Origin: Winogradskyella sp.
Lineage (GTDB): Bacteria; Bacteroidota; Bacteroidia; Flavobacteriales; Flavobacteriaceae
Reading direction: 5' to 3'
Assembly: GCA_002722255.1 (NCBI GenBank)
Contig: PBLD01000017.1
Location: forward strand, 34,918 to 98,917
Length of the DNA stretch: 64,000 nucleotides
A program made the translations under genes and the position numbers. Below, in pieces: positions 26,748 through 34,918 of the stretch. The notes under the pieces were generated by a model that worked only from the letters and a program-made list of their open reading frames with translations, was not told where the DNA came from and made no database searches. Every line of letters begins with the position of its first letter. Positions within the stretch are counted from its first letter, which is position 1.

Positions 26748-28406
26748 ATGGGAAATAATACTAATAAAATAACTAGAACTATTAAAATAGCTTCGGTACT
26801 CTCAAAATATGGATTCGAAGATATTATTTCACATAGTAGTATCGACAAGATAATACCTAAGAAATTTATTCATGCAAATGAAAAAATAGATAGAATAAAA
26901 TCACTTTCTGTTTATGCACGTATTAGAATGGCTATTTCAGATTTGGGACCAACTTATATAAAATTAGGGCAATTATTTAGTGATAGAGATGATTTATTAC
27001 CCTCTGAACTTACCGCAGAATTAAAAAAACTTCAAAATAATGCTGGCGAAGATTTTATAAATGTAAGAGAAAAAATAGGTAAAGAATTACAAATTAACCC
27101 AGATGATTTTTTTGAATCTATAGATGAAAAACCTTTTGCAACAGCTTCAATATCCCAAGTTTTTAAAGCGCAATTAAAAACAGGAGAAAAAGTAGTCTTA
27201 AAAATAAAAAGAGAAAAAATTCAAGAAACAATAGAAGCAGATCTTTTAATAATGAAAGACCTTGCCAAAATACTCGAAAACTATAATGCAGAAAGTAAGA
27301 AGATAAATTTATATAAAATTGTTCATACGTTTGAAAAATCAATCCATACAGAACTTTCATTCTTGCAAGAATTCGATAATATTGAACGCTTCAGAAAAGA
27401 TTTTCAAGAAGATGAAAACTTGTATGTGCATAAAACATTTAAGCATTTGTCTAATAATAATATTCTGTGTTTAGAATTTATAGAAGGCATTAAGATTACG
27501 GACATATCTTCACTAGAAAATCAAGGGTTTGATACTAATCAAGTAGCTATGGTAGGCTTTGATATGTATATGCAACAAGTATTAAAGAATGGTTATTTTC
27601 ATGCAGACCCACATCCAGGAAACATTTTTGTAACATACAAAGGAGAGATTTCTTTTATAGATTTTGGTATTATGGGAAGGTTAATGCCTTCAGATATCGA
27701 GCATATCGAAGATTTCTTACAATATCTTATAAATAAGGATGCTAAAAAATTAATATCTACGCTAAAAAAAATAGCGGTATCATATTCTGTAAAAAATCAA
27801 AAACAATTAGAACGAGATGTTTATCAAATTTTTGAAATTGTGGATGAGTCTTCATTAAATAATATTGATTTAACCGTAATTATAAAAAAATTAAAAGAAA
27901 TATTTAAACAAAATGAAGTAGAGTTTCCTGATTACGTTTATCTTTTAATGAAAGGGATTGCATTAATTGAAGGTATAGGTAGAAAATTAAACCCAAATAT
28001 TAATGTTTATCAAATAATAGAACCATATGCTATTGAAGTTATCCAAAAAAAACTTTCCCCAAAATATAACTTTTTTAAAGGTATAAAAAGACTACAAAAT
28101 GTTTCAGAACTTCTAGGGGATTTACCTAATGAAATACAATCTCTAGTTCACAAAATTAAAGAGAACGATATAGAAGTATCGCACAAGATAAAAGGTATTG
28201 AGTTAGTTGCAAGTACAGTAGATCGTCTAGTAATAGCAATAATTTTAGCAGCACTTTCAATTGGTTCTGCAATACTAGTATTAGCAGACATGCCCCCTAA
28301 AATTTACAACATACCTGTTCTAGGTTTTTTAGGTTTTACAATTTCATTATTTCTAGGGATATACATAGTTATTTCAATGTTGAAAAAGGGTAAATCATCG
28401 GTTTAA
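26748..28406 (+). CDS. ABC1/UbiB-family atypical kinase-like protein
   Basis: The 552 residues have the ADCK/UbiB features KLGQ (about 72-75), Ala/Ser-rich loop FATASISQVFKA, conserved VVLKIKR lysine, and HADPHPGN with a downstream DFG (FIDFGIMGRL). Two C-terminal TM helices (about 490-510 and 520-545) anchor it. Chromosomal members support quinone or isoprenoid lipid metabolism. This copy is island-borne and lies among lipid and membrane genes rather than quinone genes, so its substrate is open. Confidence 0.93.
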   Translation: MGNNTNKITRTIKIASVLSKYGFEDIISHSSIDKIIPKKFIHANEKIDRIKSLSVYARIRMAISDLGPTYIKLGQLFSDRDDLLPSELTAELKKLQNNAGEDFINVREKIGKELQINPDDFFESIDEKPFATASISQVFKAQLKTGEKVVLKIKREKIQETIEADLLIMKDLAKILENYNAESKKINLYKIVHTFEKSIHTELSFLQEFDNIERFRKDFQEDENLYVHKTFKHLSNNNILCLEFIEGIKITDISSLENQGFDTNQVAMVGFDMYMQQVLKNGYFHADPHPGNIFVTYKGEISFIDFGIMGRLMPSDIEHIEDFLQYLINKDAKKLISTLKKIAVSYSVKNQKQLERDVYQIFEIVDESSLNNIDLTVIIKKLKEIFKQNEVEFPDYVYLLMKGIALIEGIGRKLNPNINVYQIIEPYAIEVIQKKLSPKYNFFKGIKRLQNVSELLGDLPNEIQSLVHKIKENDIEVSHKIKGIELVASTVDRLVIAIILAALSIGSAILVLADMPPKIYNIPVLGFLGFTISLFLGIYIVISMLKKGKSSV

Positions 28407-28421
28407 TATTGTATATATCTT

Positions 28422-29657
28422 ATGAAAGTAAATACCAACATATCTCAAATAGTAAATAACATTAAGGATTATACTTTTGAAATTATAGATAAAGAATCTG
28501 ATAAAAATTTATACACTACAATTAGTAGAGTGTATAGCATTGAAAAAAATATCAACACAATAATTAAAGAGGATAAAATTGAAAATATTGATATAGATTG
28601 TTTATACCTAGCTAATTATGTGTTAAACATAGAACAAGCCACTACAAAAGCTAATACATTAAATTTTAAGGACAGCGAAACATCAATAAATGAAATATTA
28701 GATAGTCTTAGATTAAAATTCAAATTAAATAGTGAAACTGTAAATAGAGTAAAGACAATTATTATAGAATCATTTCCTTTTAATGAAACAAAATTATTAG
28801 AGTCTAAAATCATTTCAGATGCTAACATCATGGATTTTGCTGGCAATCAAGGAAGAGATAGGTTAAAAAAAATGTATGAGCAGATGATTTTAAAAGATTT
28901 TAAACTATCTAAAAGCAATTGGTACGATACGCTTATAGGTATTTTAGATGGTTATAGAATAACTACCCATTTTGGTCAAACCCATGTACAGCCATCAATA
29001 GATAAGCTTTACAAATCTTTAAGAAAAGAAAGAAAGGATCACAAAAATCATACAAATTTAATTTTACAAAAAGAGTTAAAAATTAGTGATCAAGAAATTA
29101 AAAAGTTAAAAAAAGATATAAGTAAAATTAAGGGTAGAGATGATAGAGGCATTCAAACTTTATTCAGAAATACCTCAAGAAACCATTACACCTTAAATAA
29201 GATGGTAGATGGAAAAGCACGTATAATGATTACGATAAACTCAATTATACTATCTCTAATATTAGGAGGTATTATAGGTAAATCTTCTAATGAAGTAGTT
29301 TTAAATATTCCTTCAATCATTTTTGCGGTAACTAATTTAATATCCATAGCATTTGCTATTATTTCTATAACACCTAATAAAACACAAGGAAACTTTACCG
29401 AAGAAGATATAAGAAGTAAAAAAGGAAACTTACTCTATTTCGGAAACTTTCATAACATGCATTATCGTGATTTTGAATGGGCTTTTTTGCAGCTATTACA
29501 AGATAAAGATTATTTGTACACATCAATGATCAAAGATTTCTACTATCAAGGTCAAATCTTGCAAGTAAAAAACAAGCTAATTAGAATATCTCTGTATTCA
29601 TTTCTAATAGGTTTGGTAGCAGCAATAGCCTCTCATTTTATTATCCATTGGTTATGA
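28422..29657 (+). CDS. PycTM-like (Pycsar effector) membrane protein with decayed HD domain
   Basis: The 411 residues match my recall of the Bacteroidota HD-Pycsar-effector fusion. The C-terminal part (about 242-411) has GIQTLFRNTSRNHYTLNKM, TM helices near 266-286, 294-317 and 388-410, and the TPNKTQGNFTEEDI...NLLYFGNFHNM segment of PycTM. The N-terminal 30-180 keeps the helical layout of an HD phosphohydrolase, but the metal-binding HD motif is gone (LANYVLNIEQ where WFHDTGY-like sequence is expected). No pyrimidine cyclase gene is present in the window. The kinase-like gene lies 15 bp upstream. Confidence 0.8.
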   Translation: MKVNTNISQIVNNIKDYTFEIIDKESDKNLYTTISRVYSIEKNINTIIKEDKIENIDIDCLYLANYVLNIEQATTKANTLNFKDSETSINEILDSLRLKFKLNSETVNRVKTIIIESFPFNETKLLESKIISDANIMDFAGNQGRDRLKKMYEQMILKDFKLSKSNWYDTLIGILDGYRITTHFGQTHVQPSIDKLYKSLRKERKDHKNHTNLILQKELKISDQEIKKLKKDISKIKGRDDRGIQTLFRNTSRNHYTLNKMVDGKARIMITINSIILSLILGGIIGKSSNEVVLNIPSIIFAVTNLISIAFAIISITPNKTQGNFTEEDIRSKKGNLLYFGNFHNMHYRDFEWAFLQLLQDKDYLYTSMIKDFYYQGQILQVKNKLIRISLYSFLIGLVAAIASHFIIHWL

Positions 29658-29804
29658 TTTATATGCAAGCAAGACAAATTCTTTAAAAATTTTAAATATG
29701 AAGAAAAATAGTAAAATATCATTTTATAACATTTTAATAACAAGGGTTTTAGTTGCAAAATATACTTCTTAAATATTAAACACCTTTAAATTACACTCTA
29801 CTAT

Positions 29805-30686
29805 ATGCTTTACAAAATATCATATATATTTTCACTTCTTCCGTTAAGACAATTGTATTTGATATCTGATGCCTGTTATTATTTGTTGTATCATGTTGTG
29901 AAATACCGTAGAAAAACAGTATCAGAAAACATTAAGCATTCATTTACCACTCTAAACAAAAAAGAAAGGCTAATTATTGAGAAAAAATTTTACAGAAATT
30001 TCTGCGATAATTTTATAGAAACATTAAAACTATTGTCGATATCAAAAGAAGAATTGCATAGCAGGATCTCTGTAGATTACTCTGAATTAATAAACATAAA
30101 ATCTCAAAATAAAAATTGCCATATTTATTTAGGACATCAGTTTAATTGGGAATGGGCGAATTTGCATATTTCAAGTGTATTAGAAGACAATGTTATAGTT
30201 GCCTATAAACCTATAAAAAATAAAAAATTTAATAGCTTAATGAAGAAAATGAGGAGCCGATTTGGTTCAAAATTGGTTTCATCAAAAACATTAAAACGAG
30301 AGATTGAAAAATTCAAAGACAATCCACATGTATTAGTTTTAGTTGCAGACCAAACCCCAAAAATTTCAATAAAAAGTTATTGGACAAATTTTTTAAACCA
30401 AAAAACAGCCTTTTTAAGTGGAGCTGAACTTTATACGGCATCAAACAAAACCACTTCTTTTTTTGCAAACATTATTCGTTTAGATAGAGGTTATTACAAA
30501 TTTGTTATAACACCTCTTTTTAATTTTTCAGAACAATATCAAGTTGGATTAATTACACAATTCTATGCCAAAAAATTAGAAGAATCAATAAATAAAAACC
30601 CCGAAAACTACCTCTGGAGTCATAGACGTTGGAAACGAAAATATAAAGATGAATATAAAAGACGATGGATTGGAAATTTATCATAA
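29805..30686 (+). CDS. LpxL/HtrB-type lysophospholipid acyltransferase
   Basis: This 293-residue lipid A acyltransferase-family protein has an N-terminal membrane helix, catalytic HQFNWE (His111-x4-Glu116, the Hx4D/E motif) and ADQTP (about 182-186). It would transfer an acyl chain to lipid A or a lyso-lipid at the inner membrane. A 147-bp gap precedes it and may hold its own promoter. The TetR gene follows after 14 bp. Confidence 0.88.
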   Translation: MLYKISYIFSLLPLRQLYLISDACYYLLYHVVKYRRKTVSENIKHSFTTLNKKERLIIEKKFYRNFCDNFIETLKLLSISKEELHSRISVDYSELINIKSQNKNCHIYLGHQFNWEWANLHISSVLEDNVIVAYKPIKNKKFNSLMKKMRSRFGSKLVSSKTLKREIEKFKDNPHVLVLVADQTPKISIKSYWTNFLNQKTAFLSGAELYTASNKTTSFFANIIRLDRGYYKFVITPLFNFSEQYQVGLITQFYAKKLEESINKNPENYLWSHRRWKRKYKDEYKRRWIGNLS

Positions 30687-30700
30687 CAAAAAAATAGAGT

Positions 30701-31315
30701 ATGGCTTTTAAAAGAAAAAAAATGATTTTAGAACAGTCTGCCAATATGTTTTTTAATTATGGAATCCAGCATATTACAATGGATGATATTGCAAAAAAAT
30801 GCGGTGTGTCTAAAAAAACAATTTATAAATATTTTGAAAATAAAGACGATTTATTACATCAAGTTATAGAATTACAAATAAAAGAGCTGAAAAAAGAAAT
30901 TTTTGAAAACAAACAAATAAGCAAAAATGCATTACAAGAATTAATACTTTTTTTTGATTATATAAATGAGCTTTCTTTTAACATATCTGCTTCATTTGGC
31001 AAAGAATTAAAAAAATACTATCCAACAATTTTCTTAGAAGTTGTTAAACACAAAAATATTATAGTAATACCTTTTCTTAGAGAAAATATCATTAAGGGTA
31101 AACAAGAAGGGTATTATAAAATGGATATAAACACAGAAGAAATTTGTGAATCTTTTAATGATATTTCTAAAATCATTTTTTTGGATGGTTTTTTCTACAA
31201 TCCAGGAACAAACCAAAATACGCTTAAGTTTTTAAACTCATTGTTTTTGCATAGGTTAGTGTCGGTAAAAGGATTAGAAACGTTAAATGAGTTTAATAAA
31301 AATAAAGCTATTTGA
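30701..31315 (+). CDS. TetR/AcrR-family transcriptional regulator
   Basis: In 204 residues, the N-terminal HTH reads FNYGIQHITMDDIAKKCGVSKKTIYKYFENKDDLL (about 13-47), the TetR signature; the rest is a helical ligand domain. As the last cargo gene after the acyltransferase it is a candidate local repressor of the lipid/efflux cluster. The AATAATAGG dyad at 17876-17903 is one possible operator. Its stop overlaps the TTG of rteC. Confidence 0.93.
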   Translation: MAFKRKKMILEQSANMFFNYGIQHITMDDIAKKCGVSKKTIYKYFENKDDLLHQVIELQIKELKKEIFENKQISKNALQELILFFDYINELSFNISASFGKELKKYYPTIFLEVVKHKNIIVIPFLRENIIKGKQEGYYKMDINTEEICESFNDISKIIFLDGFFYNPGTNQNTLKFLNSLFLHRLVSVKGLETLNEFNKNKAI

Positions 31316-31323
31316 GTTCAAAA
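31309..31323. repeat. 15-bp direct repeat, right boundary of cargo
   Basis: TATTTGAGTTCAAAA, identical to 16836-16850, spans the end of the TetR gene and the first codons of rteC. In both places the reading TTG AGT TCA AAA appears. Confidence 0.7.
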
Positions 31324-32160
31324 ATAAATAACCTACTAACTAATCTTAATGACCAATTAAGCTTTATAGATTTAGAAATAGATAACCAATCTATTCGATG
31401 TGAAAATGCTATTGAAATAATCTTGAAGACAATAAAGTCGTTAAGGATAATTTTATCAAAAACAAAGTTTAAAACAGATGCTGAAGAAATTAAATTCTTT
31501 AAAGAAATAAAACCTCAATTCATTTCTAAACTAATATACTATAACACGATTTTCAAAATCGAAATGAAAAGACCTAATGGAGGAAACAGAATTGTAAAAA
31601 AGTATTATAACAATGAATTGGTTAAACTAAAAGCATTTTTTGATAACGAATTGGAGTTTTATAAATACTACCGTTCAGGTAGTACTTACCTAGATCATAA
31701 ATACTTTTTACGTAGCAAGTTCGACATTAAAATGTCGTTATCTAGCTACTACTTTGAAGCAGATACAAACTTTTCAACCTCACATGATTATAAAGTAGCT
31801 AAGATACTAGCCAACGATTTAATTCAATTGTATTTAGAAAATAATTTAGTATTAATTGGTAATAAAGACAATGGCAAAAAATCACAACGCAAACCGAACT
31901 TGAAAATGATTTGGACAAGCCCAAAAGTAGCCTTAATCGAGCTTGTTTATGCACTACATACCGAAGGTGTATTTAATAATGGTGCTGCTGATTTAAAAGA
32001 TATTGCAGAATATTTTGAACATATTTTTGAAATAGATTTAGGGCAATACCGTCGTACATTCCTTGAAATTAGGACTCGGAAAGCCGATAGAGCAAAATTC
32101 CTTACCACATTAAATAAAGGATTGCTAAAACGAATGGAAGATACCGATGAAGGGATTTAG
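31312..32160 (+). CDS. RteC-family regulator of element excision
   Basis: This 282-residue RteC-like protein is related to the CTnDOT regulator that drives excision genes. The C-terminal part (KMIWTSPKVALIELVYALHTEGVFNNGAADLKDIAEYFEHIFEIDLGQYRRTFLEIRTRK) is the winged-helix-like RteC signature. No ATG is available near the N-terminus. The likely start is TTG at 31312, overlapping the TetR stop as TTGA, possibly an altered start produced by cargo insertion. It is part of the island backbone. Confidence 0.85.
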   Translation: MSSKINNLLTNLNDQLSFIDLEIDNQSIRCENAIEIILKTIKSLRIILSKTKFKTDAEEIKFFKEIKPQFISKLIYYNTIFKIEMKRPNGGNRIVKKYYNNELVKLKAFFDNELEFYKYYRSGSTYLDHKYFLRSKFDIKMSLSSYYFEADTNFSTSHDYKVAKILANDLIQLYLENNLVLIGNKDNGKKSQRKPNLKMIWTSPKVALIELVYALHTEGVFNNGAADLKDIAEYFEHIFEIDLGQYRRTFLEIRTRKADRAKFLTTLNKGLLKRMEDTDEGI

Positions 32161-32307
32161 GTAAAATCGTTCACAACACAATCCCCGTTGTGAATAAACA
32201 AAATCAATTCCCTTCATATTTGCCAAACGAAAGTCAAATCACATTAATAGCTACTGCTGCGAATGTTATGTTCAAAGCGGTAGCTATTTTAAACTAAAAA
32301 CTTTACT

Positions 32308-32586
32308 ATGGCAGCAACAATTATCACTACCGAAGATCTTCGAGAGTTTAAAGAAGAATTACTGGAAGATATTAAAGCAATCATTAACCACCAATCAGGT
32401 TTTGCACCTAAAAAATGGCTCAAATCACCAGAAGTAAGAGACCTTTTAAGTATCTCACCAGGAACATTACAAAATCTTCGCATAAATGGTACATTACCAT
32501 ACACAAAAGTCGGTGGAGTCATCTATTACGACTACGAAGAAATCCTTAAAGTAATGGAAGAAAACCGCATTCATAATAAGTTTTAA
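32308..32586 (+). CDS. Excisionase-like helix-turn-helix protein
   Basis: This 92-residue MerR/excisionase-type HTH protein has WLKSPEVRDLLSISPGTLQNLRINGTLPYTKVGGVIYYDYEEI, the typical wHTH of Bacteroidota mobile elements found after rteC. It probably binds the att region or the element's promoters to promote excision. The stop codon runs straight into a small hairpin repeat. Confidence 0.85.
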   Translation: MAATIITTEDLREFKEELLEDIKAIINHQSGFAPKKWLKSPEVRDLLSISPGTLQNLRINGTLPYTKVGGVIYYDYEEILKVMEENRIHNKF

Positions 32587-32727
32587 TTCCCGCAAAGGCG
32601 GGAATCTCATTAATGCTAACTTAAACTGTCACCTTGAGCGCAGTCGAAAGGTTGTTTCAGTATCTCATAAAAATGAAAGGTAACGTCACTTCGAGTGATT
32701 TTGTTTCACAAAATTGTATCGAGAAGT
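32586..32727. repeat. Cluster of REP-like hairpin repeats
   Basis: Three hairpin-forming units lie in a row. ATTCCCGC-AAAG-GCGGGAAT (32586-32605) is perfect. ACCTTGAGCGCAGTCGAAAGGT is near 32630-32652. A third (32688-32727) has outer arms ACTTCGA/TCGAGAAGT and inner arms TTTTGT/ACAAAA. The second unit resembles the element at 51445-51464 on the other strand, so this is a dispersed repeat family of the host genome. Confidence 0.75.
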
Positions 32728-32733
32728 CAACTT

Positions 32734-33270
32734 ATGCAAGAAATAAATTACATCAAACATCTCAACGCAGTTTTCAACCAATTCTCAAAAGACAATCGAT
32801 TAAATCCAACACATATAAGCTTATACATAGCTTTATTCCAGTTGTGGAATTTAAACCGATTTTTAGAAGAGTTTTTTATAAACCGTGATGAGGTTATGCA
32901 ATTATCTAAAATAGGCTCAAAATCCACCTATCACAGATGCATCAAGGAATTAAACCATTGGAAATATATTGTGTATTTCCCATCTCACAACCCATATCGT
33001 GGTAGTAAAATTAAGATGCTCAAATTTGGGACAAGTTCTGGACAAGTAGTGGGACACAACTCTACTCAAATCGAGACAAGTTCTGGACAAGCACTGGTAC
33101 CTATATATAAACATATACAAACTATAGAAAACAAAAACAGTAATAAACAGAAAAATTTTAAAAATTCAGATTTTAATGATTCTGAAAATGATTCAAAACA
33201 AAACAGCAGTGTCCCAAATACGGACAACCTAAAGACTACTAAAAACAAAAACTACAATGAACCTTTATGA
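32734..33270 (+). CDS. Mobile-element winged-helix-like protein (replication-associated)
   Basis: The protein has 178 residues from ATG at 32734, which gives MQEINYIKHLNAVF; earlier in-frame codons read through a repeat. The N-terminal half (NPTHISLYIALFQLWN, then DEVMQLSKIGSKSTYHRCIKEL) looks like a DnaD/replication-initiator winged helix. The C-terminus is a long Asn/Lys/Ser-rich linker. It overlaps the DnaC-like ATPase gene by 4 bases. This pair is a recurring backbone unit of Bacteroidota integrative elements; a role in replication or mobilisation is inferred. Confidence 0.75.
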   Translation: MQEINYIKHLNAVFNQFSKDNRLNPTHISLYIALFQLWNLNRFLEEFFINRDEVMQLSKIGSKSTYHRCIKELNHWKYIVYFPSHNPYRGSKIKMLKFGTSSGQVVGHNSTQIETSSGQALVPIYKHIQTIENKNSNKQKNFKNSDFNDSENDSKQNSSVPNTDNLKTTKNKNYNEPL

Positions 33271-33929
33271 AAAATGAGAACCCGCATATCATTGTTGAGA
33301 AAGGTGTCCAATACAAACTTGGAGAGTTAAAAGATAATTGTATTCAATACGATTTCAAAAGCATACTCATTTACCTCGATGCAAAAGGAAAGTTGTTATT
33401 TGGCAAAAACTTCAAGATTTATGAAGAAGATGAAGTTGTGCTTTATAAACTATGCATTTATTTCATTCGTGATTTTGAAGCCTGTGCAAAATTAAATATA
33501 GACCCCAACAAAGGGATTTTATTATCGGGTCCTGTTGGTTGTGGTAAAACCAGTTTAATGAAACTTTTGAGGCACATTGTACCGCACCAAAAATCCTACG
33601 AACTAATTCCAGCAAGAAACATCACGTTTGCTTTCAACAATATTGGCTACAAAACCATTCAAGAATATGGAAGTAGTAATTTCTATTGCTTTGATGATTT
33701 AGGAGTAGAAACAACTGGAAGACATTTTGGTAAAGATTGCAATGTTATGGGCGAAATCCTCTTATCTCGTTACGATTTATTTCTTCAGCGTAAAACTAGA
33801 ACTCACGCCACAACAAATTTAAATGCACAAGAATTAGAAGAAAGATACGGCAATAGAGTACGTTCCAGAATGCGACAACTATTCAATTTGATTGCTTTTG
33901 ATAAGGAAAGTAAAGACAAAAGAACCTGA
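33267..33929 (+). CDS. DnaC/IstB-like AAA+ ATPase
   Basis: This 220-residue AAA+ protein has Walker A GPVGCGKTS (88-96), Walker B FYCFDDLG (about 139-146), a sensor stretch TRTHATTNLN and Arg finger region RYGNRVRSRMRQLF. It resembles helicase-loader or IstB-type ATPases. It overlaps the winged-helix protein by 4 bases, so the two are likely translated together and act on element replication. The backbone ends here and the defence-like cargo begins. Confidence 0.88.
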   Translation: MKNENPHIIVEKGVQYKLGELKDNCIQYDFKSILIYLDAKGKLLFGKNFKIYEEDEVVLYKLCIYFIRDFEACAKLNIDPNKGILLSGPVGCGKTSLMKLLRHIVPHQKSYELIPARNITFAFNNIGYKTIQEYGSSNFYCFDDLGVETTGRHFGKDCNVMGEILLSRYDLFLQRKTRTHATTNLNAQELEERYGNRVRSRMRQLFNLIAFDKESKDKRT

Positions 33930-33961
33930 TACAAAGTCGCATACCCAATAAAAAAACCTAA

Positions 33962-34004
33962 AAGTCGTTAGAATTACGACTTCTATATGAATTTTGTAGA
34001 TTTG
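33962..34004 (+). promoter_or_regulatory. Promoter/operator of the sce7726 operon
   Basis: TAGATTTG at 33997-34004 fits the TAnnTTTG -7 box and would start transcription only a few bases before the ATG at 34013. A perfect dyad AAGTCGT-N7-ACGACTT (33962-33982) covers the -33 region, where a repressor would sit. It could also act as a weak terminator for the ATPase gene. Confidence 0.55.
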
Positions 34005-34012
34005 TAAAATAT

Positions 34013-34918
34013 ATGGAGATAACAAAAGATTTAAATCAAATTAGGAGTTTAGCTCAAATTTTTTCTACCGCTAATTTTAAAAAAATAGTGAGAGACGAAG
34101 ATTATTTTGATACATTTTATCGTGTCGATAGATATACAAAAGTCAAAGAGAGTACTACTAATCTTCAGGTTTTAAATCAAATTTACAAATCCTTACTTCG
34201 CAATTATAAAAATGAGTATGTTTATAAGAACATTCTTATCAATAAGCTTTTATTGAGAAAATATAGTTTGAAAAGCACTATAGCATTAAATGAATTTAAA
34301 ATAGGTAATTCAATTGCTGACTTTGTTCTTTTAAACGGTGAAGCTCGTATATATGAAATCAAAACTGAACTTGATGGTCTGGAAAAGTTAGATAAACAGT
34401 TATCTGATTACGAAAAATTTGCAGATAAAATCTATATAGTTACAAGCTCAAAGCATATACCAAACCTATTAATGAAATATTATAATTCTAATATTGGTAT
34501 AATTGAGTTAACTCAACGAAATGCACTAAAAACAGTAAAAGAAGCTGAAAAAAATACATTTACTTTTAAGCACGATACTCTTTTCAAGACATTGAGAAAA
34601 GATGAATACATTAGCTTGATAAGAACTTATTTTAAATTTGTGCCTGATGTTCCTAATACTCAAATTTTTAGAGAATGTCTTAAGATGTCAAAAAAAATAG
34701 ATATTTTAGAATTTCAAAAATTAGTTGTACAAAAATTAAAATATAGGAACATTTCTAATCCGGAAGTTTTTAAAGAAAGACAAATCCCAGAATCGCTTAA
34801 GCATATTTGTTATTCTTTGGATTTTTCAGATATTGAATACCAACAATTAGAATATTTCTTATCACAAAAAAGCAAAGTATGTATTTCCCATATGTCAGAG
34901 GTAAACAATTTGAGTTAA
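34013..34918 (+). CDS. sce7726 family protein, PD-(D/E)xK nuclease-like
   Basis: In 301 residues, after a helical N-terminus, residues 80-145 read as a restriction-endonuclease-like fold: LNEFKIGNSIADFVLLNGEARIYEIKTELDGLEKL, with Glu94, Asp103 and Glu115-x-Lys117 as the PD-(D/E)xK metal site. The rest is helical and unassigned. I recognise it as sce7726 family, which is found paired with sce7725. It is the first gene of a four-gene operon and overlaps the next gene by 40 bases. A nucleic-acid target is inferred from the fold. Confidence 0.8.
   Translation: MEITKDLNQIRSLAQIFSTANFKKIVRDEDYFDTFYRVDRYTKVKESTTNLQVLNQIYKSLLRNYKNEYVYKNILINKLLLRKYSLKSTIALNEFKIGNSIADFVLLNGEARIYEIKTELDGLEKLDKQLSDYEKFADKIYIVTSSKHIPNLLMKYYNSNIGIIELTQRNALKTVKEAEKNTFTFKHDTLFKTLRKDEYISLIRTYFKFVPDVPNTQIFRECLKMSKKIDILEFQKLVVQKLKYRNISNPEVFKERQIPESLKHICYSLDFSDIEYQQLEYFLSQKSKVCISHMSEVNNLS

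Noticed and set aside
28422..29657. Complete Pycsar system
   Set aside because: Only an effector-like gene is present; no pyrimidine cyclase was found among the neighbours.
32634..32888. 84-residue plus-strand frame over the REP cluster
   Set aside because: It overlaps the better-supported winged-helix gene in another frame and begins within repeats.
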